Assembly: GCF_947648125.1 (NCBI RefSeq)
Contig: NZ_CANSMR010000012.1
Span: 62,001 to 126,000, forward strand
Direction of reading: 5' to 3'
Origin: an uncultured Bradyrhizobium sp.
GTDB lineage: Bacteria > Pseudomonadota > Alphaproteobacteria > Rhizobiales > Xanthobacteraceae
Length of the DNA: 64,000 nt
Part shown: positions 42,539 to 50,482 of the stretch, piece by piece
Position numbering within the stretch: the first letter of the stretch is position 1
How the letters are laid out: every line of letters starts with the position of its first letter
Notes under the pieces: generated by a model
What the model saw: the letters and a program-made list of their open reading frames with translations, nothing else
Database searches by the model: none
What the model was told of the DNA's origin: nothing
Made by a program: the position numbers and the translations under genes

Positions 42539-43534
42539 CTACACGATGAGCCGATCGACCGGCAGCCGGAAATGCCGCGGTTTCAACGGTTTTGCGGGCC
42601 AGCCGACGCGGAACACGTTGACGAGGCGCAGATCGGTGCCGATCTTGCCGAGCTTGCGCAACCGGTCGTTGAAATCAGGGTGATCGGCCAGCGCCGAAAT
42701 CGGGCACGCCGCGAGCCCGGCGCGATCGATCTCGAGCCAGCTGCGGTAGAAATGCCGTCCCGTCGTGAGTGGGTCCTCACCGACCGGACGACAGAACAGC
42801 ACGATCGCCGCGGCCGAGGCGGTCTTGGCGCTGTCTGACAGCAGCGATGCGGCGATGCCGAGACGATCCAGCGGCTTGAACAGGCTGCCGAGCACGTAGC
42901 GCGCGGCGGTGGCCTCGACCGCATTCATGGCGAGCGCATCGCGATTGAGACCGTCGAGCAGGTAATGCGGATGATCGGGCGACAGCCGCATCCATTCGAG
43001 CAGCTCGGCCCGATAGTCGTCGCCGTGGACAAAGGAGAACTCGGCCTGGTCGGCCCAGCCGGCGATATCGGCAATTGCCCGGCGATCCCCGATGCAGATC
43101 AGATCGTCGCGCGCGACGGCAAGCTGCACCAGCGGCGCGGCATCATCCGGCGGTGCTGCGAACTTGCCACGCCACGACATCCGGTGGGCCACGTTGTCGG
43201 CCAACGGATCGGGCGCGACACCCTGCCTGATCGCAAAGCTGCAAAGCGCGGCAAATTGCGGTGACAGCGGCTGCTCGATCGTCGTCATCGCCGTGATCGC
43301 GAGGCCGCGGCGGTTGAGGGCGAGGCTCATGCCCTCGAGCGATGCGCCGTGCGACACAAGCACGTCGTGTCCGGCGGGGTCCGCGACCGGCGCGCGGACC
43401 CAGTTCGCATCGACCAGCGCCAGCCGCCCGTCGCCGAGCAGGCGCCAGCGCGTCGGCTGGATGTTGTGGACGCTCGGCGCCAGCCGCGCCTCCGCGACCA
43501 GCTCGCGCAGCAAATCCGGCGTCAGCTCGCTCAT
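42539..43534 (-). CDS. Acg-type nitroreductase homologue (FMN-binding fold)
   Basis: A 331-residue protein. LLRELVAEARLAPSVHNIQP with TRW following (residues 9-30) is the FMN-binding opening of nitroreductases, and the SVHNIQP-then-VSHGASLEGMSLAL pattern, together with the double-length chain, fits the Acg (Rv2032-like) branch, whose members may store FMN rather than turn over. Fifth and last gene of a run in which each start overlaps the preceding stop in ATGA (43534-43531 here). By context it is probably the redox step of the E1-like/acyltransferase pathway encoded upstream (inference). Confidence 0.8.
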   Translation of the reverse strand: MSELTPDLLRELVAEARLAPSVHNIQPTRWRLLGDGRLALVDANWVRAPVADPAGHDVLVSHGASLEGMSLALNRRGLAITAMTTIEQPLSPQFAALCSFAIRQGVAPDPLADNVAHRMSWRGKFAAPPDDAAPLVQLAVARDDLICIGDRRAIADIAGWADQAEFSFVHGDDYRAELLEWMRLSPDHPHYLLDGLNRDALAMNAVEATAARYVLGSLFKPLDRLGIAASLLSDSAKTASAAAIVLFCRPVGEDPLTTGRHFYRSWLEIDRAGLAACPISALADHPDFNDRLRKLGKIGTDLRLVNVFRVGWPAKPLKPRHFRLPVDRLIV

Positions 43535-44652
43535 GCTGCGGCCAGCCGCTTGGTGAACAGATGCAGCCGGTGCAGCGGCGTGGCGCCGGCCTTCTCGACC
43601 TGGCGCAGCGACGGCGCGTTGATGTCGGCGATCCAGGTGCCGCCGAGCGTGCGGTAGCCGGCCTCCTGCAACGCCAGCGCGGTGCGGTAGAGCATCGCGC
43701 CGTTGAGGCCGCGATTGTGCAGGTCGCGACAGACCGACTGATAGATCAGCACGGCGCGGGTGTTCAGCATGCGGTGATGCACGAATTTGAACGGCGCGGT
43801 AAGCCCGATCCGGCCGCCGATCGCCTTGATCAATGGATTGAGGTCCGGGATAGCGATGATCGCGCCGGCGGGTCGACCGCGGTGATAGACCACGGTCGAA
43901 ATCCGCTTGTCGATGATCCACATCATGTCGCCGGCCTGGAATAGATATTCGGCCGCGGTCGGCGGCACGAACATCGGGTTGTCGGCAAAGCCGTCGTTCA
44001 GGATCAGGCGCGCATCCTCCAGCCGCATCTTGAAGGCGGAGCGCTTGATCGGCTGCCAGACGAAATCCGAATCGGCCAGCACCGCGCGCTGCTTGTCGCC
44101 GAGCAGCTGCTCCGGCTTGCCGCCGTCGAGCGCGATCTCGAACGTCGTCATCGGGAAGGTCGCCGCATAGCCGGCGCGTTCGAGGTGTTGCGCGATATGC
44201 GGCGGCGACCACATCATGTCGGTGAACGGCGCATGGTCGAACCCGTCGGTCATGACGCCGATCTGCTGCATCGCCGTGAGATTGAAATTGCCGGCGATGC
44301 GGGTCATGCCGCGCGCGGCCAGCCACTGCTCGGCAGTGCGCAACAACAGATCGGCGACATCAGGCTCGTCGACACAATCGAAGAAGCCGAATGCACCGTG
44401 ACGGGTGCCGTGCTTGCGGTTGGAGGCATCGTGGATCGAGGCCGCGATGCGGCCGACCGGGCGGCCGTCACGATGCGCCGAGAACAGCGCATAGCGGCCA
44501 TGGCCTTCGGTGACGAACGGATTCTTCGCGGAATCGAACATCCGGTCGAAATCGCTCCACAGCGGCGGCACGTAGAGGCTGTCGGGCCCATAGGCGTTGA
44601 GCGCAGCATCAAACGCCGCCCTGCGGTCGCCCTCCCGGATCTCCAGCGTCAT
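43531..44652 (-). CDS. YghO-like GNAT-fold acyltransferase
   Basis: A 373-residue protein resembling E. coli YghO, a large GNAT-superfamily protein of unknown substrate. The opening FDAALNAYGPDSLYVPPLWS then FVTEGHGRYALFSAHRDGRPVGRIAASI gives the N-terminal GNAT half; GNFNLTAMQQIGVMTDGFDH near residue 120 is a family block; YHRGRPAGAIIAIPDLNPLI near 255 and LYQSVCRD-type blocks follow in the C-terminal half. ATGA overlaps at both ends couple it to the membrane protein and the Acg-type gene. Confidence 0.8.
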   Translation of the reverse strand: MTLEIREGDRRAAFDAALNAYGPDSLYVPPLWSDFDRMFDSAKNPFVTEGHGRYALFSAHRDGRPVGRIAASIHDASNRKHGTRHGAFGFFDCVDEPDVADLLLRTAEQWLAARGMTRIAGNFNLTAMQQIGVMTDGFDHAPFTDMMWSPPHIAQHLERAGYAATFPMTTFEIALDGGKPEQLLGDKQRAVLADSDFVWQPIKRSAFKMRLEDARLILNDGFADNPMFVPPTAAEYLFQAGDMMWIIDKRISTVVYHRGRPAGAIIAIPDLNPLIKAIGGRIGLTAPFKFVHHRMLNTRAVLIYQSVCRDLHNRGLNGAMLYRTALALQEAGYRTLGGTWIADINAPSLRQVEKAGATPLHRLHLFTKRLAAA

Positions 44653-45848
44653 TTGGCCTCCGGGGTCAGCGCCAAGAGCCGCCGCACCAACGCCAGCGCG
44701 GTTTCGGTGGCGGGATCGGCCGCGGTCACCGGCACGGCGAGCACGATCAGGTCGAGCGGATCATGCGCGAGCACGATGACATGGGAGGCGTTGTTGGCAG
44801 TCATCAGCGAGGCCATGCGCTCGGCGGCAGGGTCGGTCGGCGCCAGTCCCCACGGTGCCTCGGAGCGGCGCAGCACGCGCCTCGTCGACAGGAAGTCGCG
44901 GAGCAGCGGCGGATCGTAGGGTCCGAGCTCGTCTTCGCGGAAACGCCGCGCGCTCTCGAAGATCGGATGCCGCGCGAGCTCGGCGATCAACTGCTCCCGG
45001 GTCTGCGCCGGCGACGCCGCAACCGAGTTGAGCACGCCCGGCTCCTGCGATTCGAACAGCGCCCGCAGCGCGTCCGTCATCAGCCCGATGGTCAGCACGC
45101 CGGCGATCGCCACCGCGACGAACCGGATCATCTGCGCGGCGTCGACGTCAGGCGCCATGAAGGCGGCGGCGAGCCCGAGCAGGCCCGACGAGATCAGCCG
45201 CAGTGCCATCATCGCAAGCCCATGCCGCCGCGTCTCGGCGCCGCCGCCGGCGATCAGCATCACGGTCACCGTGAGCAGCGCCCCTAGCGCGCCGAGCCGG
45301 ACCGGAATGTCGGGAAACAGCGTGCGGAAATCGGTCAGGATGAACGGGATCACGACCAGCGCCCCGACCGCCATGCGGCCGATGCTGCGGTTTTCCGAGG
45401 CCATCAGCGAGGCGCGGTCGCGCGTTGCCAGCAGCAGCGCGCAGGTGGCAAAGCCAACGAGCTGGAACAGCGCCAGCGTGATCGCGTAGGGCATCACGAA
45501 GCGCTGCAGCCCGAACGTACCGCCGAGGCCCAGCAGAACGCCGCCCGCGAGCGCTGCGATCTTGACCGCGCGCGGCGCGTGGCGACGCAGGATGCCTTCG
45601 GTGACGATCAGCGCGCCGAGCGGAATCAGCGAAGCCGGGATCACCGAGAGACGGTCGAGCAGCCAGCTTCCGCTCCACCACGCCAGGCCGCGATCGAGGA
45701 ACAGGGTTGCGATCACGCCGAGCGCGAGCAGCAGGCGGCGCGTCAATGGGCTCCTCGGATCGCGCCGGTAGAACGTCATCATCGCCACCGCAACGCCGAT
45801 GGCGCCGCAGAGATTGACGATGGAATCGGCGATCACCCCCGAGGTCAT
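44649..45848 (-). CDS. Polytopic membrane protein of the E1-like operon
   Basis: A 399-residue protein with about nine hydrophobic segments in residues 1-265 and a soluble C-terminal region of about 130 residues. The soluble part (REQLIAELARHPIFESARRF onward) ends in a strand-rich NASHVIVLAHDPLDLIVLAV block. I recognise no family. Start at 45848 because its ATG overlaps the stop of the ThiF-like gene (ATGA), and its own stop overlaps the next start. Probably a membrane anchor or exporter for the pathway (inference). Confidence 0.78.
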   Translation of the reverse strand: MTSGVIADSIVNLCGAIGVAVAMMTFYRRDPRSPLTRRLLLALGVIATLFLDRGLAWWSGSWLLDRLSVIPASLIPLGALIVTEGILRRHAPRAVKIAALAGGVLLGLGGTFGLQRFVMPYAITLALFQLVGFATCALLLATRDRASLMASENRSIGRMAVGALVVIPFILTDFRTLFPDIPVRLGALGALLTVTVMLIAGGGAETRRHGLAMMALRLISSGLLGLAAAFMAPDVDAAQMIRFVAVAIAGVLTIGLMTDALRALFESQEPGVLNSVAASPAQTREQLIAELARHPIFESARRFREDELGPYDPPLLRDFLSTRRVLRRSEAPWGLAPTDPAAERMASLMTANNASHVIVLAHDPLDLIVLAVPVTAADPATETALALVRRLLALTPEAK

Positions 45849-46720
45849 GCGACGCCCGTCAATTGATCGATCGCCCGCCGCACTAGCGGGCGCATCAGGG
45901 CGGCGACCAGCGCATTGCGCGGCTTCTCGATCGCCGGCCGGTGCGGGTTGAGGAACCAGCCGCGGCAATCGGTGCCCGAGGTGCGGCCGAGGATCAGCGC
46001 GACCGCCTCATAGGCCATCAGCATGCCGGTCGAGATCACCATCGGCGCGAACGACATCCGGCTGCGGCGGCCGGCCGCGACCTCGCCGGCGATCGCGAGG
46101 TCGACATAGTTGCGCGAGGAGGAGTGCAGCATGACGTGCTCGATCTCGGCACGCATCGCGGCGCGGCGGTCGTCCTCGGTGATCTCGGTCCAGTCCTTGG
46201 CCAGCGTCGGAAAGCCGAGGCGCTCCTCGGGCCGCGGATCATGCGGGCGCACCACGATCACCGATGGCAACGGCGACATATAGGCATCGATCACGGTTGC
46301 GTCGGCGCGCTTGGCGGTCCGGTACAGATGCACGCCGGCGGCGATATCGTCCATGCCGTTGACGATGACCGGGCAGCGTTCGGCAATGCCGGCGAGCTCA
46401 CTGGTCCAGTTCTCGCCGAGCACCTCGACCTCGATGGTCGGGTTGATGCGTCTGGCGGCTTCGGCCGCGACCGCCGCCTTCTCGCGGCCGACCTCGTCGG
46501 CAAAGGCGAACACCTGGCGATTGAGGTTGGAGACCTCGAAGCGATCGATGTCGGCGATCACGAACTTGCCGACGCCGGCGCGCGCCAGCGCCATGAAGGC
46601 CGCGCCGCCCATGCCGCCGACGCCGCAGACGAACACCCGCGCCCGGCGCAGCAGCTGCTGCTCATGCTCGTCGATGAAGCCGATGTTGCGGCCGGTGAAG
46701 GAGTAGTAATCGAAATTCAT
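45845..46720 (-). CDS. ThiF/MoeB/E1-like adenylyltransferase
   Basis: A 291-residue E1-superfamily protein. Nucleotide loop GVGGMGG at residues 33-39, the ATP-binding ADIDRFEVSNLNRQV (56-70: D59, N65, R68), K81 in GREKAA, and NGMDD near 122-126 are the expected active-site groups. The paired CxxC zinc motifs of MoeB/ThiF are absent; the only cysteines I see are in VFVCGVGG, ERCPV and TDCRGW. It should adenylate a carboxyl group, of a peptide or small molecule rather than necessarily ThiS/MoaD. ATGA overlaps link it to the GNAT gene before it and the membrane gene after it. Confidence 0.88.
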   Translation of the reverse strand: MNFDYYSFTGRNIGFIDEHEQQLLRRARVFVCGVGGMGGAAFMALARAGVGKFVIADIDRFEVSNLNRQVFAFADEVGREKAAVAAEAARRINPTIEVEVLGENWTSELAGIAERCPVIVNGMDDIAAGVHLYRTAKRADATVIDAYMSPLPSVIVVRPHDPRPEERLGFPTLAKDWTEITEDDRRAAMRAEIEHVMLHSSSRNYVDLAIAGEVAAGRRSRMSFAPMVISTGMLMAYEAVALILGRTSGTDCRGWFLNPHRPAIEKPRNALVAALMRPLVRRAIDQLTGVA

Positions 46721-47772
46721 CGCGCGGCCCCGCTCTCCTGCCTGCGCGGCCGCAACGTGCCGAAGGCGCGGGTGTCGTCCATCCAGTAGACCACCGGCAG
46801 CACCAGCCGCTGCAGCGCCAGCATCGCCGACGCCGCGAGCAGCGCCGGCAGCGAGCCCGAGGGCACCTCGCTCATGAGATAGCGGCGCGCACCGGCAAGA
46901 TCGACGCGGCCGATCTGCAGGACGTCGTCGCCGCGGCCGTAATCCAGCTCGCGCTCGCAAAATTCGTTGTAGACGGCATCGCGATGCTTCGGCGCGATCT
47001 CAAAAGTCTTCTTCAGCGCATCCGAGCCGCCGGTATAGGCATTGGTGATGACCGAGCGCGCCTCGTCGAAACCGGCCTCCTCGCCGACACCGAACACCGC
47101 GCGATGCCGCGCCATGATGCCGCGCGCGAGTTGCAGATGCGCAAAGCTCTGCCGCGCCCCCGGCAGCGGCGACGGGAATACGTCCGAGAAGGTGTCGCTG
47201 ACCATGCCGACCACCGCCGGCACCTGGGTGACGTTGGAGATCCATTTCGGCCGCAGCCCGTCGCGCGCGAACAGCACCAGCGCGGTCAGGCCGTAAAGCA
47301 CCCAGGACAGCCCCTGCCCGCGCACATCGGGATCGACCATCACGAGGCCGAGATGGGTGACTTCCGTGGGCTCGCCGTCGAGCGTCACGTCCATCACCGA
47401 CAGCGCGTTGAACGCGATCGGCCGTCCACTGTCTTCCTCGGAGATCAGCGTGATGATGGCGCGCGACAGCCGCTCCGGCTCGCCGGAGAAGATGCCGTAA
47501 GTCAGGCTCTCCTCGGGCAGCGTCTTGGCGGCGACGATGCGCAGCTGCCCGACCAGCGCGTCGAGCTCGGCTTTCGGCAGCGACAGGCCGGGCGATTCGA
47601 CGATGCGGGTGCGCTGGCCGGCCTGGGTGCGCAAGGTGAGATCGATGGTCGGCTGCGACAGCGCCTTCAGCCAGAAACCGCCATGGCTGCGGAGGCCGTC
47701 AAAGGCCGCGCGCGCCTTCGTAAGGCTCCTGCTGCCGCGCGAAGCGGGGGTGCGATTGTCCGTGGACGCCAT
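46717..47772 (-). CDS. GNAT-like protein, first gene of the E1-like operon
   Basis: A 351-residue protein. The central GNAT block is HLGLVMVDPDVRGQGLSWVL near residue 178, where VDPDVRGQGLS corresponds to the acetyl-CoA-binding R/Q-x-x-G-x-G/A loop; the rest, including YDEARS-type C-terminal helices, is not familiar. Start at 47772 chosen because GAGGGACAGAA lies upstream. It opens a five-gene operon of GNAT, E1, membrane, YghO-like and Acg-like genes, all with ATGA junctions. Substrate unknown. Confidence 0.75.
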   Translation of the reverse strand: MASTDNRTPASRGSRSLTKARAAFDGLRSHGGFWLKALSQPTIDLTLRTQAGQRTRIVESPGLSLPKAELDALVGQLRIVAAKTLPEESLTYGIFSGEPERLSRAIITLISEEDSGRPIAFNALSVMDVTLDGEPTEVTHLGLVMVDPDVRGQGLSWVLYGLTALVLFARDGLRPKWISNVTQVPAVVGMVSDTFSDVFPSPLPGARQSFAHLQLARGIMARHRAVFGVGEEAGFDEARSVITNAYTGGSDALKKTFEIAPKHRDAVYNEFCERELDYGRGDDVLQIGRVDLAGARRYLMSEVPSGSLPALLAASAMLALQRLVLPVVYWMDDTRAFGTLRPRRQESGAAR

Positions 47773-48072
47773 TTCTCTGTCCCTCGGGCGCGATCTCTGC
47801 ACTCTCGCCTGTTAAAGAGCCATGAGTGCAACCTGGCGCTGTTTGCCGCAGGGTAAACAAGGCCTTCCGGAAACGGAACAAGTTGGTGCTAAGCGGTCGG
47901 CGGCCTATCCACACCGTCATTGCGAGCGAAGCGAAGCAATCCATCCGTCCGCATATGCGGTGCAATGGATTGCTTCGTCGCTACGCTCCTCGCAATGACG
48001 TGGAGAGCTTTGGGCATTGGCCGTTATTCAGAGCGGCGGGTAAAAAGCCCCGCCGCTTCGTCTTTCTTCGGC
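47773..48072. other. Upstream region of the E1-like operon, with REP copy 4
   Basis: No gene is seen in these 300 bases. REP-like palindrome copy 4 occupies 47915-48000 (arms CGTCATTGCGAGCGAAGCGA and its complement CTCGCAATGACG). The operon promoter should lie in 47780-47915. I looked there for a small peptide gene that could be an E1 substrate and found none convincing. Confidence 0.6.
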
Positions 48073-48348
48073 TCACCCCGCCTTGGACACTTCCATCAGC
48101 AGGCGCTCGGCCTTGGCGTCCTCGATGCGGTTCACGAACTTGCCGCTCTCGTAATTGTCGCGCACCGTCTTGGTCAGCGTGATGCAGGTCTGGACCAGCA
48201 TCACAATGCCCATCGTCAGATAGCCCTTCATCCAGAGGTCGATCGGCAGGAAGAACACGCCGACGGCGACGAGGAAGGCGGAGGCTGCGAAGGACGCGTA
48301 GGTGAAGGTGATCCAGCTGCCGCTGTGGGGTTGGATGGTCTGGTTCAT
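48073..48348 (-). CDS. YiaA/YiaB-family inner-membrane protein
   Basis: A 91-residue protein with two hydrophobic segments (ITFTYASFAASAFLVAVGVF and GYLTMGIVMLVQTCITLTK) of the YiaAB two-helix family, and a polar C-terminal tail. AAGGAGACGACC precedes the ATG. It lies 70 bases after the PspA-like gene, on the same strand, so the two may form an envelope-stress pair. Confidence 0.88.
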   Translation of the reverse strand: MNQTIQPHSGSWITFTYASFAASAFLVAVGVFFLPIDLWMKGYLTMGIVMLVQTCITLTKTVRDNYESGKFVNRIEDAKAERLLMEVSKAG

Positions 48349-48418
48349 GGTCGTCTCCTTGATGATAGGTGATTTGAAGTTGGCTTGGTTTCAGGCTCGA
48401 CGTTTCAGGCTTGAGTTC

Positions 48419-49114
48419 TCAGGCGGCAGGCGGGCGCTTGGCTCTCAAGCGCGCCAGCACGTCGTCGGCCGTCGATTTCATCCGCGGGCCAAAGCCCTGC
48501 TCGGCGAGCTTCTCGGCGGTGGCTGATGGGCCCGAGGCGGTGTCGATCTCGAACAGCGCGTCATCGGCCGCCTGGATCTCCATCTGCCGCTCGCGCAGCC
48601 GCTTCAGCGTCGCTTCCGCTTCCGGCAGCGTCGACTCGTAGGGCCGCGCCGCCTCGATGCTGCTTCGGCGCAGCGAACGCACCGCTTCCGAGGCGCGGGC
48701 GAGGCGACGGCCGCGATCGAGCTCGGCAATGCGCGCCTCGGCGTTGCCGACATGGCGCTTCAGCCGGGTGATCTCGGTGGCGAACAGCGTGCGCGCGGTC
48801 ATTGCGGCGTCGCGTTCGGCTTCGAGATTGGCGATCGCCTGGGCGGCTTCGCGGGCGAGGTCGTCCCGGCCGCCCTCGAGCACCGCCGACGCCCGCACCT
48901 CGAGATCGGCGATCCGGGCATTGGTCGCCTCGAGCCGCCGGCCCTCCTGCTGGTCGCCGGCAATGGCGAGCGCCAGGGTCCGTTTCGAGCGGTCGACCGC
49001 GGCGGCGGCATCGCGCATCTGCTGGTCGAGCACGACCAGCGCGGTCCGATCTTGCAGTTCCTCCTCGGCTGCCGCCACGCTGCCGCGGAAAATCGTCAAA
49101 ACAGTTTTGAACAT
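48419..49114 (-). CDS. PspA/IM30-like coiled-coil protein
   Basis: A 231-residue, highly helical protein rich in Ala, Arg, Glu and Leu. MFKTVLTIFRGSVAAAEEEL opens as in PspA, and the long coiled coil carries RDAAAAVDRSKRTLALAIAG and LEAERDAAMTARTLFATEIT. PspA proteins coat stressed inner membranes. GGGAG precedes the ATG at 49114. Divergent from a TetR gene across a region with three matching palindromes, so it is probably repressed by that protein. Confidence 0.85.
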   Translation of the reverse strand: MFKTVLTIFRGSVAAAEEELQDRTALVVLDQQMRDAAAAVDRSKRTLALAIAGDQQEGRRLEATNARIADLEVRASAVLEGGRDDLAREAAQAIANLEAERDAAMTARTLFATEITRLKRHVGNAEARIAELDRGRRLARASEAVRSLRRSSIEAARPYESTLPEAEATLKRLRERQMEIQAADDALFEIDTASGPSATAEKLAEQGFGPRMKSTADDVLARLRAKRPPAA

Positions 49115-49128
49115 TTGGCCACTCCCTG

Positions 49129-49200
49129 TTATGAGCATCGCTCATAAATCTCTTGTACCACATAATGAGCATTGCTCAAGAATTATTTGAGCACCGCTCA
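49129..49200. promoter_or_regulatory. Three TGAGC-N3-GCTCA operator palindromes
   Basis: TGAGC-ATC-GCTCA at 49132-49144 (extended to a perfect TTATGAGC / GCTCATAA stem at 49129-49147), TGAGC-ATT-GCTCA at 49166-49178 and TGAGC-ACC-GCTCA at 49188-49200. The arms of all three are identical and only the three central bases vary. Centre spacings are 34 and 22 bases. They occupy the shared promoter of the PspA-like and TetR genes. Confidence 0.75.
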
Positions 49201-49226
49201 AGCATGGGGTTAACGACGGGTGAAAC

Positions 49227-49829
49227 ATGTCCAAAGCATTGGAACGACGAGCGAAACTGCGCGAAGCGCTGATCGAGGCGGCGGAACGGGCAATTGCGGC
49301 AAAGGGTCTCGGCGGCCTGAAAACGCGCGAACTGGCCCAGGAAATCGGGGTCGCCAATGGCGGCGTCTACAATCTGGTCGAGGATGTCGACGAGCTGATC
49401 CTGCGTGTCGGCTCCCGCACGCTGGCCCGGCTCGATGCCTCGCTGTCGCTGGCCGAGATCGGCGGCGCGGCGGCGCCGCGCGAGATGCTGGTGCGGATCG
49501 CCGTCGCCTATTGCGACTTCGCCGCCGACAATCTCGAATTGTGGCGCGCGCTGTTCGAACATCGCATGCAGCCCGGCAAGCCGGTGCCGGAATGGGCGAT
49601 CAGCGAGCAGATGGAACTGTTCCGCCACATCTACAAGCCGCTCGCCGCGTTGTTTCCGCAGCGTTCGCCGGCGCAGCTCGGCGTCACCGCGCGCAGCCTG
49701 TTCTCCGCCGTGCATGGCATGGTCGCGCTCGGGCTGGAGCACAAGCTGATCGCGGTGCCGATCGGCGCGCTGCGCAGCGAGATCTCGACCCTGACGCGCG
49801 CGATGGTCGACGGCCTGACGGCGAAGTAG
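49227..49829 (+). CDS. TetR-family regulator
   Basis: A 200-residue TetR-type repressor. Helix-turn-helix LKTRELAQEIGVANGGVYNL near residues 31-50, followed by an all-helical ligand domain of the WHG type (LWRALFEHRM). Divergent from the PspA-YiaA pair and next to three matching operator palindromes, so it probably represses both itself and that pair. Signal unknown. Confidence 0.92.
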   Translation: MSKALERRAKLREALIEAAERAIAAKGLGGLKTRELAQEIGVANGGVYNLVEDVDELILRVGSRTLARLDASLSLAEIGGAAAPREMLVRIAVAYCDFAADNLELWRALFEHRMQPGKPVPEWAISEQMELFRHIYKPLAALFPQRSPAQLGVTARSLFSAVHGMVALGLEHKLIAVPIGALRSEISTLTRAMVDGLTAK

Positions 49830-50082
49830 GCCGCGTGGCCCCAACCCGCACGATGCTGTTGCCTCAGGGGACGTCGCGGTCGAGGTCAGAAAGGGTGGCA
49901 AGGCCCCTTGCGGAACGATCGAACTGTAGTTACTTACCTCGGATCGAGTTTCGGCCGAACGACTTGGCCTCGCCGCTGATAGCGTGCCTGACTGACGACC
50001 CTCACCCCCTGAACTTCGAATTAGCCTGCTGCGCCCTCGGGTGCGGCTCCAAACACGCATCTATACTAAAGGACGATGTTCC
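49830..50082. other. Leader region upstream of cspA
   Basis: No gene is seen in these 253 bases. As in other cold-shock genes the region may give a long 5' leader; I see no clear cold-box sequence. AAAGGACGATGTTCC precedes the cspA start. Confidence 0.4.
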
Positions 50083-50292
50083 ATGAGCATGGGAACTGTG
50101 AAGTGGTTTAACGGTCAGAAGGGTTTCGGCTTCATTCAGCCGGACGACGGCGGCCAGGACGTTTTCGTTCATATCAGCGCAGTCGAACGCGCCGGCATGA
50201 GCACTCTCAACGAGGGACAGAAGGTGTCTTTTGAAATCGTTGCAGACCGCCGGACCGGCAAATCTGCTGCGGACAATCTGCGCGCGGTGTAA
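50083..50292 (+). CDS. cspA: CspA-family cold-shock protein
   Basis: A 69-residue single cold-shock domain. RNP1-type KGFGFIQP and RNP2-type VFVHISAV are intact at residues about 15-37; TVKWFNGQ opens the first strand. AAAGGACGATGTT is the ribosome site. These proteins bind single-stranded RNA and DNA. Many alphaproteobacteria have several paralogues, and this one lies 190 bases before a fatty-acid desaturase gene on the same strand. Confidence 0.95.
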   Translation: MSMGTVKWFNGQKGFGFIQPDDGGQDVFVHISAVERAGMSTLNEGQKVSFEIVADRRTGKSAADNLRAV

Positions 50293-50482
50293 GCTGCGGC
50301 AATTCGCCATGCTGCTTTGACCACGGATGAACTGGCAAAGCCTCTGGTTACGCGACCCCGCGACTGGTCACCCGGCCGCGGGGTTCTCTTTATCAACACC
50401 GCGCGCAAGGCCCGCCAGGACCAGGACTTGAACCGTCTGCCGGCGAAGCTGCCTGCGCATCGAAGCAGCTGAGGTCGCGAGC

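Noticed and set aside
45845-46720. The ThiF-like gene as a thiamine or molybdopterin biosynthesis gene
   Set aside because: No ThiS/MoaD-type carrier, thiG, moaE or similar gene is near, the CxxC zinc motifs are absent, and the operon partners are acyltransferase- and nitroreductase-like.
47780-47914. A small peptide precursor gene before the E1-like operon
   Set aside because: I looked for a short frame with a ribosome site on the minus strand and found none that is convincing.
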